Source: an uncultured Schlesneria sp. (GTDB taxonomy: Bacteria; Planctomycetota; Planctomycetia; Planctomycetales; Planctomycetaceae). From it: a stretch of DNA of 36,741 nt. The position numbers and the translations under genes were made by a program. Positions 25,618-34,127 of the stretch are shown piece after piece. Numbering within the stretch: position 1 is the first letter of the stretch; each line of letters starts with the position of its first letter. The DNA is taken from assembly GCA_903834925.1 (NCBI GenBank), contig CAILLA010000014.1:1-36741 (forward strand), given 5' to 3'. The notes under the pieces were generated by a model. It saw only the letters and a program-made list of their open reading frames with translations, did no database searches and was not told the DNA's origin.

Positions 25618-27720
25618 ATGAACCTACGTTGTCCAACCCATTTGCTCCTTGGAAGCAAACTGCGAACGCTTTTTGCAGCCGTACTTTTTACGACGCTGTC
25701 ATCCCTCGCAATGGGACGACTAGTGATCGCCCAGGACGCTCAACTCAATGAACAGATCCTCAAGAAAGCGAAACATGCGACAGTTCAATTGAGGGTCAAA
25801 CTGAGCAACGACAGCATTGCCGAAGGGAGTGGCTGGTTTGCGTTTGAACCAGGTCTCGTCATTACTAATGCACATGTCGTCGGGATGGTCGACGCAGACA
25901 GTCGGCGCCCGCAGGCGATCGAAATTGTCATTGATAGTGGCGAGAGCAACAGCCGAAAAGTTCCGGCAAAACTACTGGGCATCGATCGAACTTGCGATCT
26001 TGCGGTGCTGAAAGCAGAAGGAGCCAACCTTCCTGAACCATTGGAACTTGGGCAAACCACAGACCTGCTCGAAACGCAGTCCGTTTTCATTTTCGGATTC
26101 CCATTTCGAGACAAAATTGGCAAGAACATCACCGTCAGTAAGTCCAGCGTCTCCAGCCTTCGGAAAGAGAACGGGACGCTGACTCAGATTCAGGTCAACG
26201 GTGGGATGCATCCCGGCAATTCGGGCGGTCCTGTCATCGATGGTAAAGGACAAGTCATTGGTGTCGCCGTGGCTGCGATCCAGGGAACGCAAATCAATTT
26301 TGCGATTCCTATCGATGAAGTGAAAGAATTTCTGAATGGTCGCGTGATTTCGATCACCGTGGACCATTCCTACATCAGTGGTGACAAGATCAAGGTCCCA
26401 GTTCGTCTGTCGCTGGACGACCCGCTAGGACGAGTAAAGGATCTCAAGATCGACTACTGGGTGGCTCCGATCGCAAAATCACGGCTGCGGCCAGGGGGGC
26501 TTGAACAACCACAACCGTTACCTGGCGACTCGCCGATCACCACTCGAAGCGTGGATTATGACGGCAAAGGAGCGGCGAGCATTGAAGTCGATGCCCAGCC
26601 ACTCACCGACCCCAAATTGTCCTATTGGTTTCGCCCGGCTTATCAGGATGGAAGTAACACGGCAATCTGGTATCGATCATTGGGAAACCTGCGACCAAAC
26701 CCTGTCGAGCGAAAAGAAATCACGCTGAAATTTGAACCAAAGACGGGGAAGGCGCCCCCGATGGAATTGTCAGGCGATTCCACGTTTCAAGTTCGTGTCG
26801 GAGCGGCAAAGCCCGATGTCTTTGCGATGCACCTGAAAGTGATCATGAACCCGACAGTCCTGCCGTATGAACCCAATCAAATGATCAGAATGGGATTGAA
26901 CTACAGCAGCTTTACGATCGGCATGAAGGTCAATGGCGAAGTCCTCAAAAATTCGGATCGATGGCGGACCGTTGGTCAAAACATGCTCAAGACAACGGCC
27001 TTGGTCGAATTTGAAAACGACGGATCGGTCAATCGATCACAACCAGACCTGAGAAGGGCAGCCAAAGACGAGCAGGAATCACTCAAGACAATCACCGAGA
27101 ATCTGCTGCAATCGCTCGACATCTTTTATGTGCCGCTTCCGAATGGGCCAATCCAACCGGGTGCAGTGATCAAGGTTCAGCGAGACCTTTCCGTCGGATT
27201 GCCAGGGATGTTTGTCCCCGCCCAAGCCGTTTTGAAATACCAGTATCTTGGGATGCGTACGGTGTTGAACGCCAGGCCCACTGCGTTGTTTGAAGTCACC
27301 GGATCGATCCGTGGCCGGCGCGGTGACGGACTGAATGTTGGCGGTGGAGTCAGTGGGAAACTCGATGTTCTCCAGGAAACCGGCGTGGTGATCCTGGCCT
27401 CAACGAATGTCAAAACCGACCTTGATATCGTTGATGAAGGAAAACAGACCCGGTTGACCGGATCACTGGCGATGCAGTTGCGCCCCGCACCTCCACCAAA
27501 ACCCGCAGCACCGAAAGCCGTTGAGTCAGGGGAACCGATTGATTCCGAAACCAATCTCGAAGCTGACACGATGCTGTTCGCCGAAAAGGAGGGGAAATGG
27601 CTTCCGGTCAAGGTCGTCACGCAATCGTCAGAGGGAGACGTCAAGATCCACTGGGAAGGGGTCGCCGACAGCACGGACGAGGATGTCCCACGCGCACGTT
27701 TGCGATTTCCCAAAAAGTAA
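25618..27720 (+). CDS. Exported trypsin-like (S1C/HtrA-type) serine protease with long C-terminal region
   Basis: A 700-residue secreted protein. The signal peptide covers about residues 1-39 (hydrophobic LFAAVLFTTLSSLAMG, cut near VIAQD). The catalytic triad is visible: His86 in ITNAHVVG, Asp127 in CDLAVLK and Ser202 in HPGNSGGPVID. The domain ends near residue 240. No PDZ domain follows, unlike DegP/HtrA. Instead about 450 residues of beta-rich sequence of unknown fold make up the rest, ending in an Ala/Pro linker and a small C-terminal module (KWLPVKVVTQ, then VKIHWEG). That last piece resembles an SH3-like or Agenet/Tudor-type beta module, which may bind matrix or peptidoglycan. It is preceded by a 285-base gap with no gene. 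Confidence 0.85.
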   Translation: MNLRCPTHLLLGSKLRTLFAAVLFTTLSSLAMGRLVIAQDAQLNEQILKKAKHATVQLRVKLSNDSIAEGSGWFAFEPGLVITNAHVVGMVDADSRRPQAIEIVIDSGESNSRKVPAKLLGIDRTCDLAVLKAEGANLPEPLELGQTTDLLETQSVFIFGFPFRDKIGKNITVSKSSVSSLRKENGTLTQIQVNGGMHPGNSGGPVIDGKGQVIGVAVAAIQGTQINFAIPIDEVKEFLNGRVISITVDHSYISGDKIKVPVRLSLDDPLGRVKDLKIDYWVAPIAKSRLRPGGLEQPQPLPGDSPITTRSVDYDGKGAASIEVDAQPLTDPKLSYWFRPAYQDGSNTAIWYRSLGNLRPNPVERKEITLKFEPKTGKAPPMELSGDSTFQVRVGAAKPDVFAMHLKVIMNPTVLPYEPNQMIRMGLNYSSFTIGMKVNGEVLKNSDRWRTVGQNMLKTTALVEFENDGSVNRSQPDLRRAAKDEQESLKTITENLLQSLDIFYVPLPNGPIQPGAVIKVQRDLSVGLPGMFVPAQAVLKYQYLGMRTVLNARPTALFEVTGSIRGRRGDGLNVGGGVSGKLDVLQETGVVILASTNVKTDLDIVDEGKQTRLTGSLAMQLRPAPPPKPAAPKAVESGEPIDSETNLEADTMLFAEKEGKWLPVKVVTQSSEGDVKIHWEGVADSTDEDVPRARLRFPKK

Positions 27721-27885
27721 TGTGTGACACGATCAATATGGTTATGTTTTGTGAAGTGACGCAACTTGCAAATCACGTCGCGCATGTTTTCATCAGCGAG
27801 TCATTTAATGAATTTGGTCCAATCATCAAGATTTGACTCGACGCGAATCATGCGAACATCAATTTGTCACAACGGAGATATCAGC

Positions 27886-28260
27886 ATGGCCGATGAAACA
27901 TCGAGTCCCGCGAAAAGCTGCGGATTGTCAACTTCCATTGTGTCACTCGCAGTTGCGCTTGTCGCGGCGGTCGGAGGTCTGGTTTACACGTCCGTAATCA
28001 ACCACCATTTTGCACTGCAGTCAGCAGGTTCGACAGACGTGACCGGCAAGCTTACGGTGTCTTACAATGTGATCGTTTCGAAAACCGCGAGTACCGAGGA
28101 ATCGATGGGTTCAACGATCGATGCCACTCGGGTTCAGTATTTTCCCAGCTATGTGCTGGTCACGACGACAAACGGCGTGACCTACCTTTGGGCGATTGAG
28201 AAAATCAAGAAACTGGAAGTTTCATTAAGGTCTGAATCAGCGAGCCAGGAACATCATTGA
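27886..28260 (+). CDS. Small single-pass membrane protein of unknown function
   Basis: A 124-residue protein with one N-terminal membrane segment (SIVSLAVALVAAVGGLVYTS, about residues 15-35). It is followed by an extra-cytoplasmic part of about 85 residues with beta character (GKLTVSYNVIVS and SYVLVTTTNGVTYLWAIE). I chose the ATG at 27886 because GGAG lies eight bases upstream; the longer frame from 27766 adds an unlikely extension. It does not match a family I know. It runs convergently with the coiled-coil gene and shares a probable terminator with it. Confidence 0.65.
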   Translation: MADETSSPAKSCGLSTSIVSLAVALVAAVGGLVYTSVINHHFALQSAGSTDVTGKLTVSYNVIVSKTASTEESMGSTIDATRVQYFPSYVLVTTTNGVTYLWAIEKIKKLEVSLRSESASQEHH

Positions 28261-28261
28261 G

Positions 28262-28283
28262 AAAAAAGCCATTCACCGGCTTT
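28262..28283 (-). terminator. Probable intrinsic terminator of the coiled-coil gene
   Basis: On the minus strand the sequence AAAGCC, loop GGTGAAT, then GGCTTTTTT forms a 6-bp stem followed by a run of T. It overlaps the stop codon of the coiled-coil gene. On the plus strand the same stem is followed by TCGATTTT, so it may also stop the convergent membrane-protein gene. The stem is short. Confidence 0.5.
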
Positions 28284-29004
28284 CGATTTTCCGGGTTAAC
28301 TCTTTGATCATTTGCTTCAGGCGTTCGTTCTCGTTTCGAAGTTCCTGAATGGCATCCGGGCCGTGCTCATTCTTTTGACCATTTGGTTTGTGCATTTCGT
28401 TTGCCAATTGTTGTTTGGCTCGCTGAACCTCTTTCTCCATGGACTCGGCGGTTTCCGTCAGTTGGTGAGCCAAGTCGTGGATCTCGGCCTGCTTCAGGTT
28501 TTCGGCTGCAACACGAATACGGTGGATTCGGCGGGATGTCGCTTCAATTTTTTCGGCCTGTTGTCGAAACTCGCGTGGAATTCCGTGGAATTCTCGATGA
28601 TTCACGTGATCCGAATTCTTTGTATGAATCCCACGAAGGTTTTGCTCGATTTCAGAAATCTCTGCCCGAACGTCAGCCAACTGCTGATCGGATGCGTTTG
28701 ATTCGCGCAATTGCCGTTCCTTAGCCATAAGATCCTGAAGGCGTTCCTTCAGCTGGCGAGACTTTGTTTCCAACCCAGAACGTTCGCCTGGTTCGCCACC
28801 CCCTTTTGCCTGGTATTCCAGCCGTTCAGCGGCCTCAAGCATTCTGGCTGACGATTCTTTGGCTTGCTCAGTCGTTGCAGCAGCTTTTTTTCGAATGGCT
28901 TTGGCTCGTTCCAGAAGCTCGTCAGCTTCTGATGCGATCAATCGCTGCCCGCAAACCAACAACATCAATCCAGCGACAGCTACAGAAAATGAACTTCGTT
29001 GCAT
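28273..29004 (-). CDS. Secreted coiled-coil protein
   Basis: A 243-residue exported protein with a signal peptide (MQRSSFSVAVAGLMLLVCGQ, cut near LIASEA). Nearly all the rest is charged alpha-helix with heptad patterns rich in E, K, Q, R and A, for example LLERAKAIRKKAAATTEQAK and LRNENERLKQMIKELTRKIE, broken only near residues 130-145. It should form a long periplasmic coiled coil. GGAG lies five bases before the ATG at 29004. No enzyme motif is present, and the function is unknown. It lies 99 bases downstream of the TauD-like gene on the same strand. Confidence 0.75.
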   Translation of the reverse strand: MQRSSFSVAVAGLMLLVCGQRLIASEADELLERAKAIRKKAAATTEQAKESSARMLEAAERLEYQAKGGGEPGERSGLETKSRQLKERLQDLMAKERQLRESNASDQQLADVRAEISEIEQNLRGIHTKNSDHVNHREFHGIPREFRQQAEKIEATSRRIHRIRVAAENLKQAEIHDLAHQLTETAESMEKEVQRAKQQLANEMHKPNGQKNEHGPDAIQELRNENERLKQMIKELTRKIESR

Positions 29005-29103
29005 GATAACTCCGAATACGAGACTTTCGGGATGAAGGGATTGTCACGTCAAAGTTACGCTTGAGGTTCGAGGGAATCAATCAAAGCCATCAAAAAAGGC
29101 AAT

Positions 29104-30069
29104 TTACCCCATCGCCACCAGAATTTTGCGGGGACCGGAATAGGCGTTTCGGCCATGCGCAACGAGGTGATTGTCGAGGACGAGCACATCCCCCTGTAGC
29201 CAGGGGAACATCACCGATTCGTTCCACAGGATTTCTCGCACTCGATCCAGGTCTTCATCGCGAATCGTACTGCCGTCACCGTAAAAGGCATGAGTCGGCA
29301 GATTGTCGATCCCACATCGATCGAGCAACGGTCGACGATGCCGTTCGTCGAGATTCGTCACGTGCCATAAATTTGCCTGGTTGAACCAATGCATTTCACC
29401 GGTGACCGGATGGCGTTGAACTGCTGGGCGAATCGACCAGGTTTGCAAGGTCCCGTTAGCAGACCACTCGAATTCAATGTCGTTCTCATGCAGATATTCT
29501 TCGACAACACTTCGGTCATTGGTCTCGAAATGGTCCATCCAGGATTTCCCAAGACCTCGTTCCTGACCATGCATCGTCTTGACGTATTTGACCCCCAGCC
29601 GCTCGAATCGATCCCGCAGTTCTCGATCCATCTTCTGATAGACCTTGCGGCAATCAACGATTGGCGTTTCGCCTCTGTCGACAGGCTGAATATGACAGTG
29701 AAAAATGATTCGTTTCGGCGGTGATTTTGCGTAGGACAATTCGTTGTGCAACGTAATCCGATACTGCGGCGGAAATTCCGTCGAAGTGTAGACGTTATCA
29801 GCGACCTTTGTTCGGGGCGACTGGCCCTCGACGTACGGCTTCAGTTCGGGAACTGCGGCTTGGGAAACTCGCTGAAATTCGTCAATTTCACGAATCGTGA
29901 ACCCTCGAAAAAGAACTCCTCCGTGCCGATGCAAAGTTGATTTCAGCCAGTCGGAACGATCCGAAATGAAATCCACGAGATCTTCCGCCGAACAACGCCC
30001 CGACCCGGCGGGTTGTATCACCAGCGGCAGCTCGTCGAATCCTTCGAGCGTCGAAACATTGATCTCCAT
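29104..30069 (-). CDS. TauD/TfdA family Fe(II)/2-oxoglutarate-dependent oxygenase
   Basis: A 321-residue non-heme iron oxygenase. The facial triad is visible as His108 and Glu110 in LHNELSYA and distal His305 in VAHGRNA, with Arg314 as the likely 2-oxoglutarate-binding residue. Use of Glu in HxE instead of HxD, together with the HNELSY block, places it nearer clavaminate synthase and SyrP-like enzymes than TauD itself. Those enzymes hydroxylate or cyclise amino acids, often tethered to carrier proteins. I chose the ATG at 30069 because AGGA is directly upstream and the longer frame is not family-like. It is divergent from the hydrolase/ligase/ACP cluster about 460 bases away, so it could supply that pathway, but this is inferred. 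Confidence 0.87.
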   Translation of the reverse strand: MEINVSTLEGFDELPLVIQPAGSGRCSAEDLVDFISDRSDWLKSTLHRHGGVLFRGFTIREIDEFQRVSQAAVPELKPYVEGQSPRTKVADNVYTSTEFPPQYRITLHNELSYAKSPPKRIIFHCHIQPVDRGETPIVDCRKVYQKMDRELRDRFERLGVKYVKTMHGQERGLGKSWMDHFETNDRSVVEEYLHENDIEFEWSANGTLQTWSIRPAVQRHPVTGEMHWFNQANLWHVTNLDERHRRPLLDRCGIDNLPTHAFYGDGSTIRDEDLDRVREILWNESVMFPWLQGDVLVLDNHLVAHGRNAYSGPRKILVAMG

Positions 30070-30529
30070 TCCTGATCCCTCACCTAAGGTTAAGTTCGCC
30101 AACCATCTTAATGTATTGCGGCGGTGAAGCGCACGCCTCATTAACCGACCTCTTTCCTCCGAAAACTGGCGATCTGGTCCTGATACTCCGGCAGAAATCG
30201 CTCCAGCATCCAGTCGAGACTTAGGCATTACGGCGATTACTCCAGATGCGCCCGCGATTCCGATTACGCAGATCCGACTGATTAAGAGTGAAACTGAATC
30301 GAATTTTTGGGATGCGGTGTTTGTTGGAACAATGAGGCTCGCGTCAAGGGGCTTAAAGTGCCGATCATAATGAGTACCAGATATTCGGTTTTTGCGGTGT
30401 TTTCAGGTCATCGACTGGTGCTCACACCCATTGCTGACATCAAAGCGCTCAAGAACACGCGAAATTTGCCGGTTGCGGCCAGCAAATTCAGCCGAAGATG
30501 AAAAAAGAGTTGAAAAAGGTTAGAGACAA
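30070..30529. other. Gene-free divergent intergenic region
   Basis: About 460 bases between the divergent oxygenase and hydrolase genes. It should contain promoters for both. I see no clear -35/-10 pair, hairpin or conserved RNA. A short frame on the minus strand (30141-30227) reads MLERFLPEYQDQIASFRRKE and then VG before a stop. It could be the tail of a decayed gene, but it is too short to call. Confidence 0.5.
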
Positions 30530-31258
30530 ATGGCCAACTTCATTTGCCGGATTTTACGAACGGGAGGCAGGTTCAATCTGTTTCTGTTTTCGGCGATTTT
30601 TGCGACTTGTCTCGCCTCAAGTGTTCATGCCCAAGGATCGATCGGTCATTCCGATTGTTGTGGTCGGCAGGACGTCATATTGATTCGGGGCGGACTTGGG
30701 TACTGGCCCGGTGCAAATGCGATGGCAGACGAATTTCACGCCCTGGGATATGCTCCCACGATTATTTGCGGCTGGGAAGCTGGTGCCACGGCAAGGAAAA
30801 TTGCTTGTGCCCATAAGAAATGTAAAATGGCAGGCGATATCATCATCGTCGGATACAGCAGCGGGGCTGACGCCGCCTGCGTCCTTGCGCAAAGACTCGA
30901 AACGTATGGTATCCGGGTACCAACGATGGTCCTGATCGAATCGACATTGGGAACGCCGGTCCCTGGTAATGTCGACTACTGCATCAACTACTATGCGTCG
31001 CGAAAGCTGGACATGATTCCGATGTTTCGAGGCGTTCCCGTGGAAGCCGAAAGCCCCTGTACGATTATCGACAACATCGATGTCAAATGCCTGCCCGAGT
31101 TCGCCAGTCAGTTAAAGCGAAATCACTTTGCCATCGGTAGCACAACCGCGATGCGTGAGCTGACCACTGGTGCAGTTGTCTCCCGTCGGTCAGGGATGGT
31201 TTCGTCTCCCGACACAGAAGTCATCGGTACCCTTCCACCCCTGCGAGTGCTCAGGTAG
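30530..31258 (+). CDS. Exported alpha/beta-hydrolase-like protein
   Basis: A 242-residue protein with a signal peptide (hydrophobic FNLFLFSAIFATCLASS, cut after VHAQ near residue 35). The first beta strand DVILIRGGLGYW, the nucleophile elbow GYSSG (Ser110) after IIIV, and His199 in KRNHFAIG fit a small alpha/beta hydrolase. Asp181 or Asp184 may be the acid. Several Cys pairs (Cys43/Cys44, Cys93/Cys98, Cys151/Cys177) could form disulfides in the periplasm. A lipase, esterase or thioesterase role is plausible, but the substrate is unknown. It lies 150 bases upstream of the likely ligase start on the same strand, possibly the first gene of the ligase-ACP-acyltransferase cluster. Confidence 0.7.
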   Translation: MANFICRILRTGGRFNLFLFSAIFATCLASSVHAQGSIGHSDCCGRQDVILIRGGLGYWPGANAMADEFHALGYAPTIICGWEAGATARKIACAHKKCKMAGDIIIVGYSSGADAACVLAQRLETYGIRVPTMVLIESTLGTPVPGNVDYCINYYASRKLDMIPMFRGVPVEAESPCTIIDNIDVKCLPEFASQLKRNHFAIGSTTAMRELTTGAVVSRRSGMVSSPDTEVIGTLPPLRVLR

Positions 31259-31408
31259 TTCTCTGTCAAAACGATGGAATTACCGAACATGTCGACCGGA
31301 TGTCGGTTTCCCGCAGTTCTGCTGATCATCAAGGCGGACGGAACCAGACCGTCTAGTCCTGCGACAGGGTTATCTGAATTCAACGAGTGCCAAACTTCTC
31401 ACTTGGGA

Positions 31409-32932
31409 ATGCGGTTCCTGAACATCGCAAACCGCCAACTGGGCCATTCCGCAATCGTAACAAAGGACTCGGACTGGAAGTACAGCGACCTGGCCATCGC
31501 TGCAATGGAAGTTGCCACCACCCTGAAAGCCAGTCCGAGCTTTACGCCTGGTTCCCGCGTCGCGGTCATGCTTCCCAATTGCTTCGAGTATGTCGCAGCA
31601 TTTTACGGAACACTGCTGGCTGACGGAGTGGTCGTTCCAGTGCCACCGAAAACGGAACGACGGGCACTACAACGGATTGTCGAGTCGACGGAGGCTTCGA
31701 CGGTCGTGATCGCGTCTGCGGCGAAACGTCCAGATGCATTCGGCGAACAAATTCCGTCGCAGTCGGTGACATTCAACGAGTCCTCCAGCAATTCGACCAG
31801 GAAATTCTCTACGCCATCTATGGGCGGAAATGATCTGGCAGCGATCTTCTTCACCTCCGGCTCCACGGGTGATCCCAAAGGAGTCATGCTCAGCCATCAA
31901 AACCTGATATCAAATGCGAGTTCCATTCAGCAATATCTTGAGATCAACTCGCAGGATCGGCCGCTGTGCGTACTGCCGTTCTACCATGCGTTTGGAAACT
32001 CGGTACTTCAGTCGCATCTTCTGTCAGGCGCAACTTTGATTCTCGATGGTTCGACCGTGTTCCCGGAAACGCTGATAAACGCCATCTCGAGTTATCAAGC
32101 GACAAGCCTTTCTGCCGTTCCAGACCTCGTACGCGTGCTGCTTGAACGCACGTCTCTGGGGCGCAGCGAATTGCCATCACTGCGATATCTCGCCGTCGCA
32201 GGAGGGGCGTTACAGCATAACCTGGCCGTCGAGGTGGCCAAACGGATTTCTCCAGCCCGCTTATTTCTGATGTACGGTCAGACCGAAGCGACAGCACGGC
32301 TTGCCTATGTTCCTCCAGACCGGTTTCAGAACCTGTCGGCTGGCTGCATTGGCAAAGCCATACCGGGGGTCGAGTTGGAAGTGGTTGACGAGAATGGTAT
32401 GCAGGTCGCGAGGGGCACAACAGGTGAACTTCGCGCACGGGGTGACAACGTGATGCTGGGATACTGGCAGGACGAAGCCTCGACATCCGAAAAGCTGCGC
32501 GATGGATGGCTGCTGACGGGAGATCTGGCGGAAACCGACGAAGAAGGTTGGATCTATCACCGAGGCCGTCAAAACGCGATTGTGAAAATTGCCGGGTTTC
32601 GAGTCCATCCTGCCGACCTGGAAGAGTTTGCTGTCCGCCAGTTAGCGGCCAGTCAGGCGGTTGCGGTCGCGTACGAGGCTCCGCAGGTCGGTACTCGCCT
32701 GGCTTTGTTTCTGAAGGGCGCTGAGGTACTCACACAATCGGAAATCTTGTCCCGATGCCGCGAGGCACTTCCACGGCACATGGTTCCCAGCTTCGTCCGA
32801 TTGTTAGACACAATCCCCTTAAATTCGTCTTTAAAAGTGGACCGCGTGTTATTAACACAAATCGCTGAACGGGAATCAAAAGAAGCGGGACAAGTAAAAG
32901 TCTCATCCAAACCGAAAGGGGGCAGTCCATGA
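31409..32932 (+). CDS. AMP-dependent acyl ligase (ANL superfamily)
   Basis: A 507-residue adenylate-forming enzyme that activates a carboxylic acid with ATP and passes it to a thiol, here probably the neighbouring ACP. Core motifs are FFTSGSTGDPKGVMLSH (about 147-163), LPFYHAFGNS, the acid-binding MYGQTEATARL, GWLLTGDLAETDEEGW, the hinge KIAGFRVHPADLEE, and the catalytic Lys476 in PLNSSLKVDR. It resembles long-chain or aryl acyl ligases and stand-alone NRPS A domains, and the substrate cannot be read off. The open frame extends upstream with ATGs at 31274 and 31289. I prefer 31409, where family likeness starts, although GGGA there is very close to the ATG. Its stop overlaps the ACP start (ATGA). 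Confidence 0.87.
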   Translation: MRFLNIANRQLGHSAIVTKDSDWKYSDLAIAAMEVATTLKASPSFTPGSRVAVMLPNCFEYVAAFYGTLLADGVVVPVPPKTERRALQRIVESTEASTVVIASAAKRPDAFGEQIPSQSVTFNESSSNSTRKFSTPSMGGNDLAAIFFTSGSTGDPKGVMLSHQNLISNASSIQQYLEINSQDRPLCVLPFYHAFGNSVLQSHLLSGATLILDGSTVFPETLINAISSYQATSLSAVPDLVRVLLERTSLGRSELPSLRYLAVAGGALQHNLAVEVAKRISPARLFLMYGQTEATARLAYVPPDRFQNLSAGCIGKAIPGVELEVVDENGMQVARGTTGELRARGDNVMLGYWQDEASTSEKLRDGWLLTGDLAETDEEGWIYHRGRQNAIVKIAGFRVHPADLEEFAVRQLAASQAVAVAYEAPQVGTRLALFLKGAEVLTQSEILSRCREALPRHMVPSFVRLLDTIPLNSSLKVDRVLLTQIAERESKEAGQVKVSSKPKGGSP

Positions 32933-33183
32933 ACGCCACCGAAATACAGCAGAAAATTGTCGGATTTCTAGTTTCTGCGACAGGCCAGACGACGATCGAT
33001 AGTGACACAGAATTACAGGAATCGGGCATTATCGATTCACTGATGATGATGGACCTGCTCGTGTTCATTGAAACCGAGTTAGGCATCCGCCTGGAATTCG
33101 AAGACATCACGCCGGATGTGTTCGAAACACCTGCCACAATTACCCGGCTGGTACAGAGTCGTATCGAAGGCCAGCGCCGCTAG
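32929..33183 (+). CDS. Stand-alone acyl carrier protein
   Basis: An 84-residue acyl/peptidyl carrier protein. Ser37 in GIIDSLMM is the phosphopantetheine site. Acidic helix II (LLVFIETELGIRLEFEDITP) and the four-helix length are typical, and the pattern is DltC-like rather than the fatty-acid ACP motif. It overlaps the ligase stop by four bases (ATGA) and lies 12 bases before the acyltransferase gene, so translational coupling is likely. It would carry the acyl or amino-acyl group activated by the ligase. The holo form needs a phosphopantetheinyl transferase encoded elsewhere. Confidence 0.92.
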   Translation: MNATEIQQKIVGFLVSATGQTTIDSDTELQESGIIDSLMMMDLLVFIETELGIRLEFEDITPDVFETPATITRLVQSRIEGQRR

Positions 33184-33195
33184 GGGAGTTACAAG

Positions 33196-34101
33196 GTGTA
33201 TTACTGGCCGACAGAATCCCGTTCCGTTCCGCTGGAAGATCTGGGCTGGGTCAATACAACCTACCTGGCAACGGCATCGGTCCATTGCGATCCCACGATG
33301 ATCTGGGGGACGACAATCCAGACCGAGGCGTTGACGCAATTCGTCGCGGACCAGAAGCGACAGACGGGGACTTTTATTTCGACAGCCCATGTCCTGATCC
33401 GCGCAGTGGTCGAAGCCATGCATAAGCACCCTGCGGTCAATCGTCGAGTCGTCGGTCGACGTATCTATCCCTATGACGGCATCCACATCACCATGCCGAT
33501 GTTGGAAACACGGTCGGGTGAAGTCAACGTCATCTATTTGCGGCATGCAGAACAGATGTCGTTGGTCGAGATTTCTCGTTACCTTATGGGAAAAGCTCGC
33601 GACGTTGCCGTCCGCGCAGCGACGGAAGCGAACCTCCAGAAGAAGGGAACTCTTGCCGAAAACAGGCGGCACCGCTGGCAGAAATGGTTACGGTCTCAAT
33701 GGGTTTACCGCATGGCCAATGTCGGCTTCTTCCTGACAAATCACTTCAGACTTCCCACCACCACACTTGAAGAGATCAACGGCAGCGGGGCTTTCGTTAA
33801 TCACCTTGGGTTTCCGACAGCGCCGCCAATGATTTCTTATAAACCCAGCAGCCTTCCAACAAACTCGTATGGAGTCAGCGTCACGCTGGGACCTGCCGAG
33901 ATGCGCCCCGTCGCCGAAGGGGATGCGATCGTGATTCGCAGTATCGCACCATTGTTTGTGCGACTCGATCACCGCCTGGTCAACGGATATCAGGCCGGCG
34001 AATTTGTCGGCACACTGAGAACAACTCTTCAGAACCCTAATGGTTTAGTGGTGCCAGCTTCTGATTCGCCGCAAGCGAACGCCACTACGACAGAATTATG
34101 A
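33196..34101 (+). CDS. E2/CAT-fold acyltransferase without lipoyl domain
   Basis: A 301-residue protein related to the catalytic domain of 2-oxoacid dehydrogenase E2 and to chloramphenicol acetyltransferase. The catalytic His259 lies in LDHRLVNGYQAGEF, equivalent to the DHRxxDG motif of E2, with Asn in place of the usual Asp. Other family blocks are STAHVLIRAVVEAMHKHPAV and GVSVTLGPAE. There is no lipoyl or E1/E3-binding domain, so it is not a dehydrogenase subunit. An acyl transfer from the neighbouring ACP to an alcohol or amine is a reasonable inference. A basic insert around residues 150-175 (QKKGTLAENRRHRWQKWLRS) is unusual and might contact membrane or substrate. The GTG start at 33196 has GGAG eight bases upstream. 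Confidence 0.85.
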   Translation: MYYWPTESRSVPLEDLGWVNTTYLATASVHCDPTMIWGTTIQTEALTQFVADQKRQTGTFISTAHVLIRAVVEAMHKHPAVNRRVVGRRIYPYDGIHITMPMLETRSGEVNVIYLRHAEQMSLVEISRYLMGKARDVAVRAATEANLQKKGTLAENRRHRWQKWLRSQWVYRMANVGFFLTNHFRLPTTTLEEINGSGAFVNHLGFPTAPPMISYKPSSLPTNSYGVSVTLGPAEMRPVAEGDAIVIRSIAPLFVRLDHRLVNGYQAGEFVGTLRTTLQNPNGLVVPASDSPQANATTTEL

Positions 34102-34127
34102 TGATCGGGAAATGATGAGCCAAAACC

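Noticed and set aside
24947-25658. Two long minus-strand frames (about 205-208 codons)
   Set aside because: They are antisense to the helical protein gene and the protease start. Their sequences are Arg/Cys-rich, as expected of shadow frames.
30307-30501. 64-codon plus-strand frame in the intergenic region
   Set aside because: It has no ribosome binding site, no family likeness and odd composition, so it is probably chance.
31274-31408. Longer N-terminus for the acyl ligase
   Set aside because: The 45 extra residues do not resemble the family and contain no signal peptide. The choice is not certain because the 31409 start has a poorly spaced GGGA.
33196-34101. Pyruvate/2-oxoacid dehydrogenase E2 subunit
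   Set aside because: There is no lipoyl or subunit-binding domain and no E1 or E3 genes nearby. The ACP and ligase context points to another use of the fold.
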